From NCBI RefSeq assembly GCF_000002425.4, contig NC_037271.1, positions 9,708,120-9,772,119 on the forward strand: a stretch of DNA of 64,000 nt, read 5' to 3'. Origin of the DNA: Physcomitrium patens. Its lineage: Eukaryota; Streptophyta; Bryopsida; Funariales; Funariaceae. The position numbers were made by a program, and so were the translations under genes. Every line of letters starts with the position of its first letter. Within the stretch, counting starts at the first letter, position 1. Positions 36,151-48,082 of the stretch are shown piece after piece. A model generated the notes under the pieces. The model was not told where the DNA came from. It saw nothing but the letters and a program-made list of their open reading frames with translations, and made no database searches.

Positions 36151-36349
36151 CTATAAAAAATTCCATATTTTTATTTTTGACCATATAGTTGAATTACTAT
36201 ACAATATTGGCAATAATTATTTTTTCATCTATTCAACTTTTATTCCGACATAAGTTTAGATATACTATTTGAATAATAATTACTAAACTACTCCATGGCT
36301 TGGCTTAATATGCTCAAGTTACTTTTGAGATAAATAAATAAATAATTAA

Positions 36350-37450
36350 ATTAATCCACAAAGATTATTGTATTATAGCCTAATACCATGAAAAGAAAAG
36401 GAGGGAGATTACTAGATGTGATGTTGGATATAGATGATAAGAGCATAGAAGCTATATTAGCATGTCAAACTTTCTTAGGATTTTTAGACTTTTCACCTTC
36501 TATTTCTTTAGAAGGACCTTTTGTCAATTAAGTTCACTTGCATTCTTTGATTAGATGAGTGGTATTAAGGCATAATATACATTGGATAGAAAAATTTTAA
36601 TAATCTATCAAGATTTATAAGACAACCTCTATTGACTCATTTATAACTAACAACATTGTTTTCTAATCTATATTAACTTTTATGATAGTTCAAAAATATT
36701 ATTCTATAATGAAGATATTGTGGCTATCATTCCTAAGTACCATCCCCAATCTATTGGCTATGTATGATATTACTTTCATAAACTCTTTGAGAATCCCTTA
36801 AAACATGATCCACGTTAAAATTCTAAGGCCTCTAAGACAATCAGAGTCAAATTTAGGAGTTTAGTTTATAAGATACAAGTACCTTGCTTCAATTGGTGTG
36901 GAATTAGTATCAGAAGTCTTTAGATGGTTGTAGTTTGTAAATTGAGGATTTGAAAGAAATTCTTATTAAGATCCAAATCTAAAACTACCAAGGCCTTAGT
37001 TTACAATATAATTAATTCAATTCATTTAGTTAAAACATAAAAATTTTGCTTATTTCTAACAATATAAGTAATAATTGCATCATTTTGTAGATGAACTATT
37101 TTTTATTTTATAAACTCTTGTTTAACTTGGATTTATGATATAATAATATATAAAAAAAAACCTTGTACTGATGCAAGTGTACCCTTCTAAAAGAGTCTTA
37201 GTAGCCATTAGAATGGTAGGGTGGACCTTTGCATACTTCTTTATGTTTATGATAGCAACCACCAGTTCCAATTCTATTACTCTTACATTATAGCAATTTT
37301 TGGTAAAATTGCATAAGTCTTTCAATTTTTTTGACTCTATTAGAGCATGGACCATCTTTGCCTTGATAGAAATTGCATAGGAAAGTGATCTAGCTATTAT
37401 GAAATGGTAAACTATACTTACATACATTAATCTTAATCCTAAAAATTACT
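36350..37450 (-). pseudogene. LINE ORF1 remnant with CCHC zinc knuckle
   Basis: Minus-strand ORF1. The knuckle at 36540-36581 reads CILCLNTTHLIKEC, exact C-x2-C-x4-H-x4-C, all four ligands kept. It is preceded by RILTWIMF and GILKEFMKVISY (36830-36770), the counterpart of the 'P.(E)W...V...IA...G..(I/L)' region of plant LINE ORF1. The N-terminal part (37427-37122) is readable but unassigned. Stops throughout. ORF1 would coat the LINE RNA. Confidence 0.6.
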
Positions 37451-38246
37451 TAATTTTAAATTTTATTTAATTTTAAACCATTGTCTCACTTTAATTTATA
37501 TCACAGTCTTTATTATAAAAAGACTTGTTATAAAAATGCATCATAGATACATAAATAAAGAAGAATTGAAAAAAAATCATACTTAGATGCAATAGACTTA
37601 TAGTCTATTGCGAAGATTAGTAACTCAAACAAATTGAGATCTTTGTAGCTTTATTGCATCTTCCTTAACCAACTCAACCTAATATAAGGTTTTTGATGAA
37701 GACCACTCTTTGTAAAGTAACAATAGATTTTTTTTATAATAAAATGATTAATATAATTTTATTTAACTATATAATAATTTTATGTTTTGTAAGAAATTAT
37801 TTTTTAAATATATAATCATTTAAATAGCTTTATTATTTATATCTAAATGTACATGGGATATTGGCACTTATTAAAAATATTAAAAATTATTATTTATATT
37901 TATAATTTGATGAAAAAAATTATTAAAGAAAAAAATATTTATATTTTTTTATAGCACATAATAATTTTTCTCTATACTTTATAAAGTTGGGACCTTAATT
38001 TTGAATCTAAGGTTATATCAAATTTGAAAAGATATAAATATTAAAGATATTAATCTATACAACACTTAAAAAGATAATATTTTTATATATCACTATAAAA
38101 AAAATACGACTAAGAAGAAACAAATATAAGATAGAAAAGAACAAAAATGGCCACTATTAAATATAAATGGACTATAAAGTCTTAAACCAAGACTAAAAAA
38201 ATATAATAAAAAATCTTGACAAGACAAGAGATGGTATTAGTCTTAC

Positions 38247-38301
<55 letters not shown>
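37451..38301. other. AT-rich stretch ending in (TA)n
   Basis: No gene seen. 38100-38240 loosely resembles an inner gypsy LTR segment on the minus strand ('aaatggccactatt', 'gtcttaaaccaagact'). A (TA)n tract covers about 38252-38302. Confidence 0.4.

Positions 38302-38302
<1 letters not shown>
38252..38302 (+). repeat. (TA)n microsatellite beside a gypsy LTR
   Basis: About 25 TA units directly outside the 3' LTR of the minus-strand chromovirus. Confidence 0.9.
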
Positions 38303-38304
<2 letters not shown>

Positions 38305-38886
38305 TAGCAATCAAAAATGTCTTATTGTCACAAACTATCAAGAATATGAATCTTGAAGAAAGAAAATCCTCAATACACTCTTGTATCACTAAAAAAAACT
38401 AGAAAGTCATTTAAAAGGTGAAATAATATTAAACTAAAATGGTTATTGTAAAAAACAAGAAGACTAGAAAGACTTGAAACAAGACTAAGGACTAAAAAGG
38501 CGTTGACAATAGTGATGAAGACTTCACTATTGCCTCCATATATACTTTGTAATTAGAAGCTATGTGGCAATATTCTATAGGACCTCCAACATGTATTGAT
38601 TTTGCTAGTCACATGTCTTAGCTTGTAAGACAAGTTCTCTATGTATGCACCACATAATAAAATTGGTCCACAAGCTATTACACAGAGTTAACTTGTTCCA
38701 CAAGCTACAAATACATGGTTAACTAATTAGCTAAGTTTCTAATCTACAAACACATCTAAAGTCAAAATTGCATCTATCAAGCTTTTAGGAAGCTTCTCTA
38801 GAAGACTTTATAAAATTAATCTATATTTATCTATTTTTACCTAATAATATAAGTAATTATTGAGGTAAATATATATGTTCGTGACA
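38302..38886 (-). repeat. 3' LTR of minus-strand chromovirus
   Basis: Starts TGTCACGAAC (38886) on the minus strand and matches 43691-44232. The plus-strand sequence TTACTCCTACTTCT at 38887-38900 is the complement of a purine-rich polypurine tract next to the LTR. The distal end near the (TA)n tract is approximate. Confidence 0.7.
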
Positions 38887-38989
38887 TTACTCCTACTTCT
38901 AGAAATGAATTCCAAAAGAAGATGTCATCATCTTTTATAGATGTTGCAATTCTTTTTCTTGGTTTTGATAGATGTTGTTGATAAAAGGC

Positions 38990-39230
38990 TTCAATTCTCT
39001 TTGCTTCATTTGCAAGATTCTTTGTTGGCTCTCACGTGTGTTCAATAATATCATATCCACACCAATGAATAAGATATTCTAACCTATTTTAGTGCCACCT
39101 TAAATCTAAGACTTCTTCTATCTTGAACACTTTATTATTATCCACTTCTATAAGAGGAAGTGGCATTTGTCTCCTTTTTAAGATATTCACTATCTTATAT
39201 GGTTGAAGAAGGGATACGTGAAATATAGGA
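38990..39230 (-). pseudogene. Chromodomain of minus-strand chromovirus
   Basis: Minus-strand text PYKIVNILKRRQMP, then IEVDNNKVFKIEEVLDLR, NRLEYLIHWCGYDIIEHT and EPTKNLANEAKRIEAFYQQH. The W-x-G-Y element is kept here (WCGY), unlike the plus-strand copy. Stops at two places. Confidence 0.75.
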
Positions 39231-39549
39231 TGATTCTTAATAGACTCTAGTAGATATAATCAATAAGCAACATGATTGACTTATTTATAAATAGGAAAAG
39301 GTTGTAGCTTACAATAGTCTAACTTATCACAAAAACAAGTAGTCTTCATATTGCGATGAAATAACCATATCTTGTCACTCACATTGATTGTGGTTGCTCC
39401 TTAGGAAAGGCATCTACATTGGTCTTTTGTCGTTCTTGAGTTTTTTTTAATTGTATCTTTATTTTTGCATATAGCTTTGATAAACGATTTATTAAATCTT
39501 TTGCTCTAGAATTATCAACTTTTGAAAAGTTAAAAATATCAAGTTGTAG

Positions 39550-40470
39550 ATGATAACCAAAATTGGCAAAGAAAGGTATTTATTAAATAGAAGAATGTAC
39601 CAAATTATTGTATACAAACTTTGCCAATGGCAAAAAAGTTGTCTAATCATCTTGATGATAATTAATAATATACCTCAAACACTGCTCCAGAACTTCTTTC
39701 ATTCATTTCATTTGTCCATCAATTTGAGGATAAAAAACCAAAGAGAGCTTTATATCCACCTTTAGAATCTTTAATAGGATTTTCTAAAATATTGATACAA
39801 ATTGAGATCTCCTATCTAATGTAATATCCTTTGACAATCCAAGATAGCGATAGATATTGTCAATGAAAAGCTTAATTATTTCTTCTCCTGAAATAAATTT
39901 TATACATAGTACAAAATATGCCATTTTGGTGGAGCGATCTACAATTACAAATATAGAATCATATGAACTTGAATTTGAAAGATTTGTAATAAAGTCCATA
40001 GAAATGAAAGACCATGGTTGTTTAGATATAGGCAATGATTAGAGAAGTCTTTAGGATTGATGACGAGGAATTTTTGATCTTGAACAAATGTCACATGACT
40101 AAATAAAGTCTTTTATTGCTTTCTTTTAGATATAAGATCTAAAATCTTATTGTATCCCAAATATCTTGTAGTTGGAAAGTCATGACATGCTTGAAGAATA
40201 CGTAAATGTGCTTCTCCTACTGAAATATAAAGGCATCTTTCAAAACAGAGTAGGTTTCTTTTAAACTTGAACTTTGAAACATCATGAGACTTAAAAGAAA
40301 GATTCTTAATATCATGAACAAGAGGATCAGAGGACATACTTGATTGAATTTGTTTGACAAAGTTTGAATCAATAGACAATGTTGATTGCATTGTTCGAAG
40401 ATGAAAATGCTCTAGCTTCAAGACAATTGTTCTTTGTTGATTAAAAGTTACATCACCTTCTTTTGATACA
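39550..40470 (-). pseudogene. Integrase of minus-strand chromovirus
   Basis: Zinc-binding part: ACHDFPTTRYLGYNKILDL (40190-40130; the second His is Tyr). Core: FISMDFITNLSNSSSYDSIF with the first Asp (about 40005), then SKDITLDRRSQFVS with the second Asp kept (about 39800). The Glu block follows near 39700 in decayed form. Stops near 40110 and 40060. Confidence 0.75.
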
Positions 40471-40529
40471 AGATAAGAGCGTCTAAAAAGACCATCTGAT
40501 AAATCTTGTTGTTTTATAGGTTGATATGT

Positions 40530-41820
40530 AATCTTGAAATCAAATCTTGATAATGTCATGCTCCAACGGACTTGACAACGATTTAAAATTTGTGCTGACA
40601 TGAAATATTTGAGGTTCTTGAAATCTGTATATATTGTGGCTAGATTAGAAGTGCCTTACAGATAATGATGCTATTCTTGAAACAAATCTATAATTACAAG
40701 AAGTTTTTTGTTGTGGATCTCATAGTTAATCTTGACTGCTAAAAATTTCTTAGAATAGAAAGCTATTAGATGGAATTTATCATATGTTTCCATTTGCGAC
40801 AATACTACACCAAAAGCAAAATTAGATATATTTGTTTCAATAAAAAATGCCTTAAAAAAGTCAACACAATACAAAGTTGGTACAGAAGTAAATTCCTTCT
40901 TCAAAGCATCAAACAATGCTTGAACTTCTTTATTCTATTTTATTTAATCTTTACAAGTTAAATATCTAAATAAAGCTATAACTTAAAAAAAGTTTTTGTT
41001 AAAGATTTGATAATAATTAGCATAACTCAAAAATCATTGTACATCTTTTAGTATTCTTGGGATCTTCCAATCTATGATAGTTTGGACATTCATTGGATCT
41101 ATCATAAGGCCTTCATTGGAAATGATGTATTTCAAAAAATCAACTTAAGTAGTATAGAATACACAATTTTTCATCTTTGTGTATAATCCTACATCTCTTA
41201 GTTTTTGTAACACACAACGAACATGAACTTCATGTTCTCCTATATTCTTAGAATTAATTAAAATCTTGTTCAAATAACAAAAGATAAAATCATCAAGAAT
41301 CTCACAAAAGACATCATTCATTAAATGTTGAAAAGCAGCTAGTGCATTCATGAGTCCAAAAGACATGGCATTATATTCAAAATATCCATACATAGTTTAA
41401 AAAGTAGTCTATCAATCATCTCCTTCTTTGATGCAAATTAGGTTATATACTCTTCACAGAACTATTTTTATATAAATCTTTTCTTAATTTAGTTGATTAA
41501 AAAGACTTAAAATTAAAAATAGAAGATATCTATTATTGATGGTGATCTTGTTAAGTCCTCAATAATCCACACATATTTGTAGAGATTTTTATTTTTATTT
41601 TACAAATAAGATAGGAGCACCAACTAGAGATTTAGAATGGTTTATAAAGTTCTTAACTAAGATTTTATCAACATACTCTTTGAGTGTAGGTAATGCATTT
41701 TGTAATAGGCTATAGATTGGTCTAAATAGTGGTTGAGTTCCTTCTTTAAGATCGATGGAACAATCATAAGGACAATGCTCCAAAAGAATATCTACATTCT
41801 TATTTTCAAAGACGTCTTAA
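40530..41820 (-). pseudogene. RT and RNase H of minus-strand chromovirus
   Basis: RT: LEHCPYDCSIDLKEGTQPLF then APILFVK (41790-41600), YFEYNAMSFGLMNALAAFQH (41385-41320), and the catalytic box as CYLNKILIN (about 41270), both catalytic Asp lost (Asn, Lys). RNase H: FFIETNISNFAFGVVLSQ (first Asp replaced by Asn, about 40840) and INYEIHNKKLLVIIDLF (about 40720), then SRFDFKITYQPIKQQDLSDG. Stops between blocks. Confidence 0.8.
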
Positions 41821-42429
41821 AACTCTTAATATTAATTAAGAATACTATTTGATATCTTCTAACCATTAGTAATGGGCGTGGCATATATAACAAAAGATGG
41901 TCCTTCATTTGCGGCATGCATAAAAGCTCTAACACCTATCAATAAGGATTTAGATATATTAGACTTATAGATTTCTACTTGCTTAGCAGGACCTTGAGCT
42001 AAACTATGGGAGAAATCAAGATTGTAAGAAATCCACTTTATTTAAGAGTTATATTATTTTAACCACAATACTCCTAAAATAATTGAGTTAGAAGGATATT
42101 TAATCACATTAAATATTATTAAATTATTATGTCTATTTGTTGTTACTTCTATAAGAATAGTTTTATATATTAGATTTCCAAAAAATAATGAACGTCCATC
42201 TATTACTTCTACATGCATACATTTGATTTTCTTAATTAAGAATATATCTTATTTTTTGACAAAGTCCTCATCTATAAAATAAGCTAAGGCTCTTAAATCC
42301 AAAAAAGCTAAGACTTTATGATTTTTTGGTCTTAAACAAACTTCTATTGTAAAACAAGGTGTAGGATTGGAGTAAAGAATAAGACCTACACTAGATGTTG
42401 CACATGACTCCAACTGCATGGTCCTTATT
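41821..42429 (-). pseudogene. Protease region of minus-strand chromovirus
   Basis: Protease-like text AFLDLRALAYFIDEDFVKK near 42300-42250, where the DSG triad reads DLR; then VEVIDGRSLFFGN and a linker with MHAANEGPSFVIYATP (about 41920-41880). Inactive. Confidence 0.6.
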
Positions 42430-43473
42430 ATAGCTCAAGCAACTTAATTTCTATCACATTATCTTCTTTGGAAATCATGCTTCTCATTTTGTTATTGTGT
42501 TGTTTTTTAGAGGATGTTGATCAGTATGTTTAGCTTCTCCACAATATAAGCATAAGTCCTCTTGATGTCATTAACTCTTTTTCTACTCTATGAGAGTTTT
42601 TAAATATATTATATCAATTTATATTGATTTTGGCTTAAATAAATAATTTTTTGAAAACTTAGGAATTGCTGTCATTATTTGATTTGTTCTTCTCCATCCA
42701 TATCTTTGTTCTTGACATCTTTTAAATAATCAATTATCACATGCAATGGCTTGAGCAATAAATTGTTTTAAAGATTTTATCTTTGCCATTGTCAGTAACA
42801 AATCTTTGATATTATCCTTCAATCCATATCTAAATTGATTGATAAGGGCTTTATCATTTCACTCCACGTTGTTAGCAAGATTTTGGAATTCAGTAGCATA
42901 TATGGTGGCTGATCGTGATCCTTGTTGTAAAGATAAGAGCTTGGACTCTGCTACTCTTTTTCAATTATTTTCTTCGAATGTGGCCATAAATACTTCTAGG
43001 AATGAATTCAAATCATAAAGAAGTCATGAATCTTTTTCCATTAAAGGTACAAATCAAAAGAACTTACTTCTTCATAGAAGTATGCCTATGAATCTGACTT
43101 GAGTAAATCCATCGAGATCTTGGAAAAGATACAACCTTAGATAGAGCTCAACTTGTTATAAAAATCCTCAAAATTTTGATCTTATTCCATCAAACTTCTC
43201 AAGTATACTAATTCTTGTCTCTGTTATATTTGTAGAAGTAAAACTCCTTAGATTTAGTTGTAAGGTCAATCTACTTGCTTCCTTCAATTGTACAACTTCT
43301 TGTCATAGACTTTAAACTTCTTCCATAGGCATAGGCATAGTACCTTCATGATTCAAGTTGGAAATATGTCAGATTTTCACTCTTAGACTATTGACAAGCT
43401 CATGAAGATCTATAATAGTTGCAAATCTATTCTTGCTTCTGCTAAGAGTAGTATCCATAATGTTTCTTTCCAT
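42430..43473 (-). pseudogene. Gag of minus-strand chromovirus
   Basis: Probable start at the ATG at 43473, by match with the left-edge copy. Text SRSKNRFATIIDLHELVNSL, then ATEFQNLANNVEWNDKALIN and FRYGLKDNIKDLLLTMAK (42890-42790), typical gypsy capsid. A decayed zinc knuckle reads CLYCGEAKHTD near 42550, with the last Cys missing. Stops throughout. Confidence 0.7.
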
Positions 43474-43690
43474 AGACAACTCACATAAATTCAAAAGGTT
43501 AAATTAGACAAAGGTAGTCTGCAACCTCTAATAAAAATTTCTACAAAGAGAGATAATCTACTATCTTTAAGGAAAAGATCTGTATTAAAAAATAAGATTT
43601 TTTATTTAAAGGTGGATAGTCTGTAACCTTCAAAATACAATAATAGAAGTAGGATAATTCATTCACTTTTAAAACAAGAAAAAAACAGTA

Positions 43691-44232
43691 TGTTAGCATT
43701 CTTGTTAAATTGTCAAGGACATAAATCTCAAAGAAAAAAAATCCTCAATATATTTTTTTATCATTGAAGAGAACTAGACAGTCAGTAAAAAGATGATATA
43801 ATATTAAACTAAAATGGCTATTGTTAAAACAACAAGACTAGAAAGTCTAGAAATAATACTAAGTATTAGAAAGGCGTTGACAAAATTGAAGAAAGATTGA
43901 CTCTTCCTTCCATATATACTCTCTAATTAAGAGCTACATGGCAATATTCTATAGGACCTCTAACATGTGTTGACTTTGCTAGTGACATGTCTTAACTTGC
44001 AAGGCAAGTTATCTATGTATGCGCTACATAGCTAACTTGTTCTGTAAGCTACCAACACGTGATTAACTTGTTGGCCAAGTTTCTAACCTACAAACACATT
44101 TAAAGTCAAAACCGTGTCTATGAAGCTTTTAGAAAGCTAATCTAGAAGACTTTATAAAATTAATCTATATTTATCTACTTCTACTTAATCATATAAGTAA
44201 ATATTGGAATAAATATATATGTTTGTAATACA
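43691..44232 (-). repeat. 5' LTR of minus-strand chromovirus
   Basis: 542 bp, TGTATTACAA (44232) to GCTAACA (43691). Leader and gag follow, so it is the 5' LTR. The bases after it (TACTGTTTTTTT on the minus strand) no longer show a primer-binding site. Confidence 0.75.
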
Positions 44233-45049
44233 AATATATTAATTTAATAAAATATAACTTATTAGCCACTTGACCACTTTTTTTACAACTTAAAAAATAT
44301 AAAGTTTCACATGTTGATCACTTGTTTTATAAGTTTATAAGAATATTAATTATAATTTTATTATATAAAATCCGAATTTCTAATACAAACTATAATTTTG
44401 AATAATTCTTTTAAAGTAATTTTAAAACCAAATAAAATAAATCTTTGACTTTTAAAACAAGCTCAAAATTAGTTTCCAATCCTACATGCCAATCTTTAAA
44501 TATCCTTGTACTTGGCATTAAGCAACTATTTTAGTAGGTGCAGAAATGATTTTGACTATGATTTATAAATAATTATCTCTCCAATATCAATCCAACCAAT
44601 CTTAAAATTCTTTTAGCATGATCCTATACTTAGTTATGTCTTAGAGTCAATCATATAAACTATTTACCTAATCCACCTCATTTCAATTATTTTATGGCCT
44701 TTTATTAAAATCAAAGTATTTTTATAATAAAACAATGCCTAAAAAGAAAATTTATTAATAAATTTTAATATATTAGATAATATAATAAGCAAAATAAAGT
44801 AGAAAGCTTTCATAAAGCCTAATTTAAATATTTTGAATTCTTATTGAACTAAAATGATAGAATATTAATTAAAATTTTATTTTTATTTTTTATTTTTATT
44901 TTTATTATATTATTATATTAAAATAAAAGAAAATTCTTATCTTATATCAAAATAAAAAATTCATATTTTAGTTAATAAAAAATAAATCTTTTAAAGCTAA
45001 AAAAATTCATATTCAAGCAATAAAAATAAAATTAATTTTTGATTTAATA
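44233..45049. other. Very AT-rich stretch without gene
   Basis: No coding signal. Includes a (TTTTTA)-like run at about 44876-44910. It may be older element sequence that is no longer readable. Confidence 0.5.
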
Positions 45050-46200
45050 TTTCATCATTAAGTTTAATAAAGTATTTCCTCAAATCTTTTAATGCATGAT
45101 AATAAGAATAATTCTTTTAAATCATATAATACTTTTAAGTTTGAATTTAAGAATAATCTTTTTTATCTTGAGGAACTTTTATGTATTCTAAAAACTAAAG
45201 CACTACTACATGCTCTTTAATTACAGCACAATTTTTTAGTTGCAAGACATTATAGATACAACATAATCTTAGAGTCATTATTAAGAGATTTTTGGTGGCC
45301 TTATATATAGAAGAAATTTAAAGACTTTGTACAATCATGTGGTATTTATTCAATATCAAAAACTCCTTGTCATTGGTCTTGTGGACTTCTCCAACCATTA
45401 CCTATATTAAAACAACTATAATCATCTCTTTCTATGGATTTAATTTCTAATTTTTTAATATCAAGTTCTTATGATTCTATATTTTTGATAGTATATTTTT
45501 TTACTAAAGTAAAATATTTTTTATTATGTACAAAAACTATCACACGTGAAGAAATAATTAGATTTTTTAAAATAATTTTATTGTTATTATAGAGTGTTGA
45601 AAAATATTATATTAGATAAAAGAATCAAATTTATATTTAGATTTTTGATATATTTTTTAAAATATTATATATAAATATGAAATTATTTTTTATCTCTTAT
45701 TTTAATGAATGAATTAAGTATTTGAATAATATTTGAAATATAATATCAATTATCATAAAGATGATTGAATAATTCTTTTACTATTAGAAAGTTTTGTCTT
45801 TAATAATATGATATATTTTTCTACTCAATAATCACCTATCTATATTAATTATGGTTATCATCAATACTTTGATATCTTTGACTTTTTTAAAGCTGATAAA
45901 CTTACAATAAAATATTTAGCTAATTATTTATAAAAACTACATGTAAAAATGAAGGTACAATTTAAAAAAATAAAGAACAACAAAATGATCAATGTAGATG
46001 TCTATTACAAAGAACAACCTCAATTTTATGTTGGCTATAAGGTATAGTTACTTTGTTGTAATATTAAGACTATTTGTCCTTATTACAAGTTAGATTGCCA
46101 TAGACTTGGATCATTTTGTATTTGTGAATAGATTAATTTTATTGTATATCAATTATATTTACTAGACTTTATAAAATCTATCCATAGTTCTATGTATGAA
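45050..46200 (+). pseudogene. Ty3/gypsy integrase fragment, plus strand
   Basis: Follows 11680-12790 of the plus-strand chromovirus: tether, zinc-binding part (FWWPYI, then a decayed C-x-x-S), core start SLSMDLIS near 45430, TPxYINYGYH counterpart near 45840, and C-terminal YYKLDCHRLGSF near 46090. No gag/RT in front and no LTR behind. More AT-rich than the full copies, so probably older. Confidence 0.65.
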
Positions 46201-47875
46201 GTTAAAATTTACCTCGTATCTCAAATTATAAGATTGCTTCAATTAAAAGTTATTTGTAATTGGAAATATAAAGTAGAAGCGGTAATAAATAAGAATAAAA
46301 GAAGAAAAACACAAATAAGTGAAATAAGTGTAATCAAGCAATTGCATACTATAAAATTAGTTATAGTATATTCAATAGATTTTTATCCAAAAAAATTTAA
46401 AAATTAAAATAAAACATATATTTTTAGGTAGATAATTTTTAATCTTTTCAATGATTTAAAGATTTAAAATTTAAGACAAAAGATCTAAAAGAGATTATAC
46501 AAATAGGACTTATTAGCTATAAAAAAAAGTAGCAATTAATAAGTGGCATATAAACACTAGTATAAGTACATCTAAATTTTGTCATATATAGTTTTTGAAA
46601 CTAAAAACTCCATATCACTATATCTCTACACACGAGGATCATAACATTAATTAGCTTCACTCATATATAAAGTAATATCAAAGAACATGTATAGCATATT
46701 TTTTATTTTAAAAAATATTTTTTACATACTGACTCCCATCAAAGTTTAAAAGTCCTAGAATTATATGGATGTTATCGAGAAGGATATGCTTGTGGACTAT
46801 AAGTATTAAATAAATTGCTATGGTTTTCAAAGGTTATATATGATGTATCTTACAATCACATAAACTTTCTTGCAAATGTCGAATTGAATATGAATAGGTT
46901 ATATGAAAAAAGACAAATAAAAAGAAACAAATGCTAGTCCAATATCATGTTTGTCAAACAATAGACTAAACCATGGATGATAAATAATATTTTGGAGAAA
47001 TAATAAATAAAAAAATAACATTAAATGAAACTGTAAAATTCTGCATAATGGTTTAGTTGTCTATGCACCGTATACAGCTTGGCAAGGGGGATAAGTTTTA
47101 TCAATATTCTCTCATATTTTGCCTCTTTTGCTAGCCTAATAATTTCGATATTAGGGTTTAACCTGGGTATCTGGAATCAAGGTTGTACTTTTTCCTTCTT
47201 ATCAATGTAATGCATTAGCCACCATTTTCAGTCAACAAAGAAAGAAGAGAAAAGAATAGAAAAACCTGAACCTCAAAAAACTATTTATCCCGCCATTCAA
47301 TCCTCTCTCACTCCAGCACCGCGTCATACTTCATGAAGAATATACCTCAAACAATTCAGATAACACAACCTGCATCAACACACAAACCCCATCAATACAA
47401 CTCTAATTGTCAAGAGAAATGAGACATTTTGCTAAGCGAAGATCTACACCTGCAATACTATGTAAACACTCACGTCCTCCGGAAATCATTCTACATTTCA
47501 ATTACGCAGAATCAACAAGAAATCTTGAAAAATTTAAAATTAAACCAACATTGCAAGCATTTCAAACATATCCAACGCCATGCCCTCGGCCATTTAGATA
47601 TCTTGTGTGTCCAAATTTCATGTGTGAATGCGCATGGCACCCCCCGCCCAATTCCACACTTTGCTTCAAATACACATGGATTTCTAAAATAATGCTAAGT
47701 AGTCGGTGGTGTTACATGCTGTTTAAGGTTTTGAGAACATACAGTTAGGACTACAAAATATTCTGAACAAATTATGTGTTTCGAATGTATCAAAACTGTT
47801 GTATGAGGATGATACTTCGTTTCTTGACCCTTCAATTCTGCTGTCCTCGGACTTCAAGGCTTGATCGATTGTCTT
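46201..47875. other. Transition from AT-rich repeat block to balanced DNA
   Basis: No gene seen. AT content falls near 47.0-47.3 kb. Two overlapping open frames at 47407-47748 have no recognisable similarity and look like chance. Confidence 0.5.
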
Positions 47876-48082
47876 TTAATCGTCCAACTCCATCCGTAGA
47901 GACTTGAATGAAGAGCGAGAGAGGAAAGCAGAATTGGGATTAAGAGGGTATTCGAAGGAGATGGTAGCGAACTCTTGGAATGCAGCACTGCCCTGGACTT
48001 GACCGAAGCGCAGGGGTGCGGATCTTGTTCCGAAAAGCTGCTGCATTGGGAGGATTGAGGCAGAATCAGGCAGCCAAGGCAT
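47876..48082 (-). CDS. Small hypothetical ORF, 68 residues
   Basis: Starts MPWLPDSASILPMQQLFG and ends SLRMELDD. It is in balanced DNA, with a TATA-like 'ctatattt' about 80 bp upstream on the minus strand. I do not recognise the protein: no clear helix, signal peptide or known motif, Ser/Phe-rich C-terminal half. It could be a short gene, one exon of a longer one, or chance. Confidence 0.22.
   Translation of the reverse strand: MPWLPDSASILPMQQLFGTRSAPLRFGQVQGSAAFQEFATISFEYPLNPNSAFLSRSSFKSLRMELDD

Larger units (their letters stand above)
28302..37450 (-). mobile_element. LINE (non-LTR retrotransposon) remnant, minus strand, with two insertions
   Basis: In minus-strand order: ORF1 with CCHC knuckle (37450-36350), [family-B repeat 36150-34840], endonuclease and RT start (34800-32840), [LTR-A copy d 32839-31452], RT core (31451-29990), C-terminal part (29990-28500) and an A-rich 3' tail at 28302-28312. 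Removing the two repeats leaves about 6.5 kb, normal for a plant L1-type LINE. The order is right throughout and the breaks match the insertions. I cannot exclude that the GC-richer 3' part is a second LINE placed next to it. Confidence 0.7.
38302..44232 (-). mobile_element. Ty3/gypsy chromovirus, minus strand, nearly full length
   Basis: About 5.93 kb on the minus strand: 5' LTR (44232-43691), leader, gag (43473-42430), protease, RT, RNase H, integrase, chromodomain (39230-38990), polypurine tract, 3' LTR (38886-38302). Same family as the plus-strand chromovirus at 8.2-18.3 kb, without a nested insertion. All enzymes are broken by stops and by catalytic changes. The 3' LTR abuts a (TA)n tract; no clean target duplication could be read. 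Confidence 0.85.

Noticed and set aside
47800-47840. Resemblance to a tasiR-ARF core ('ttcttgaccctt')
   Set aside because: Only about ten bases agree; the rest of the 21-nt sequence and flanking miR390 sites are absent.
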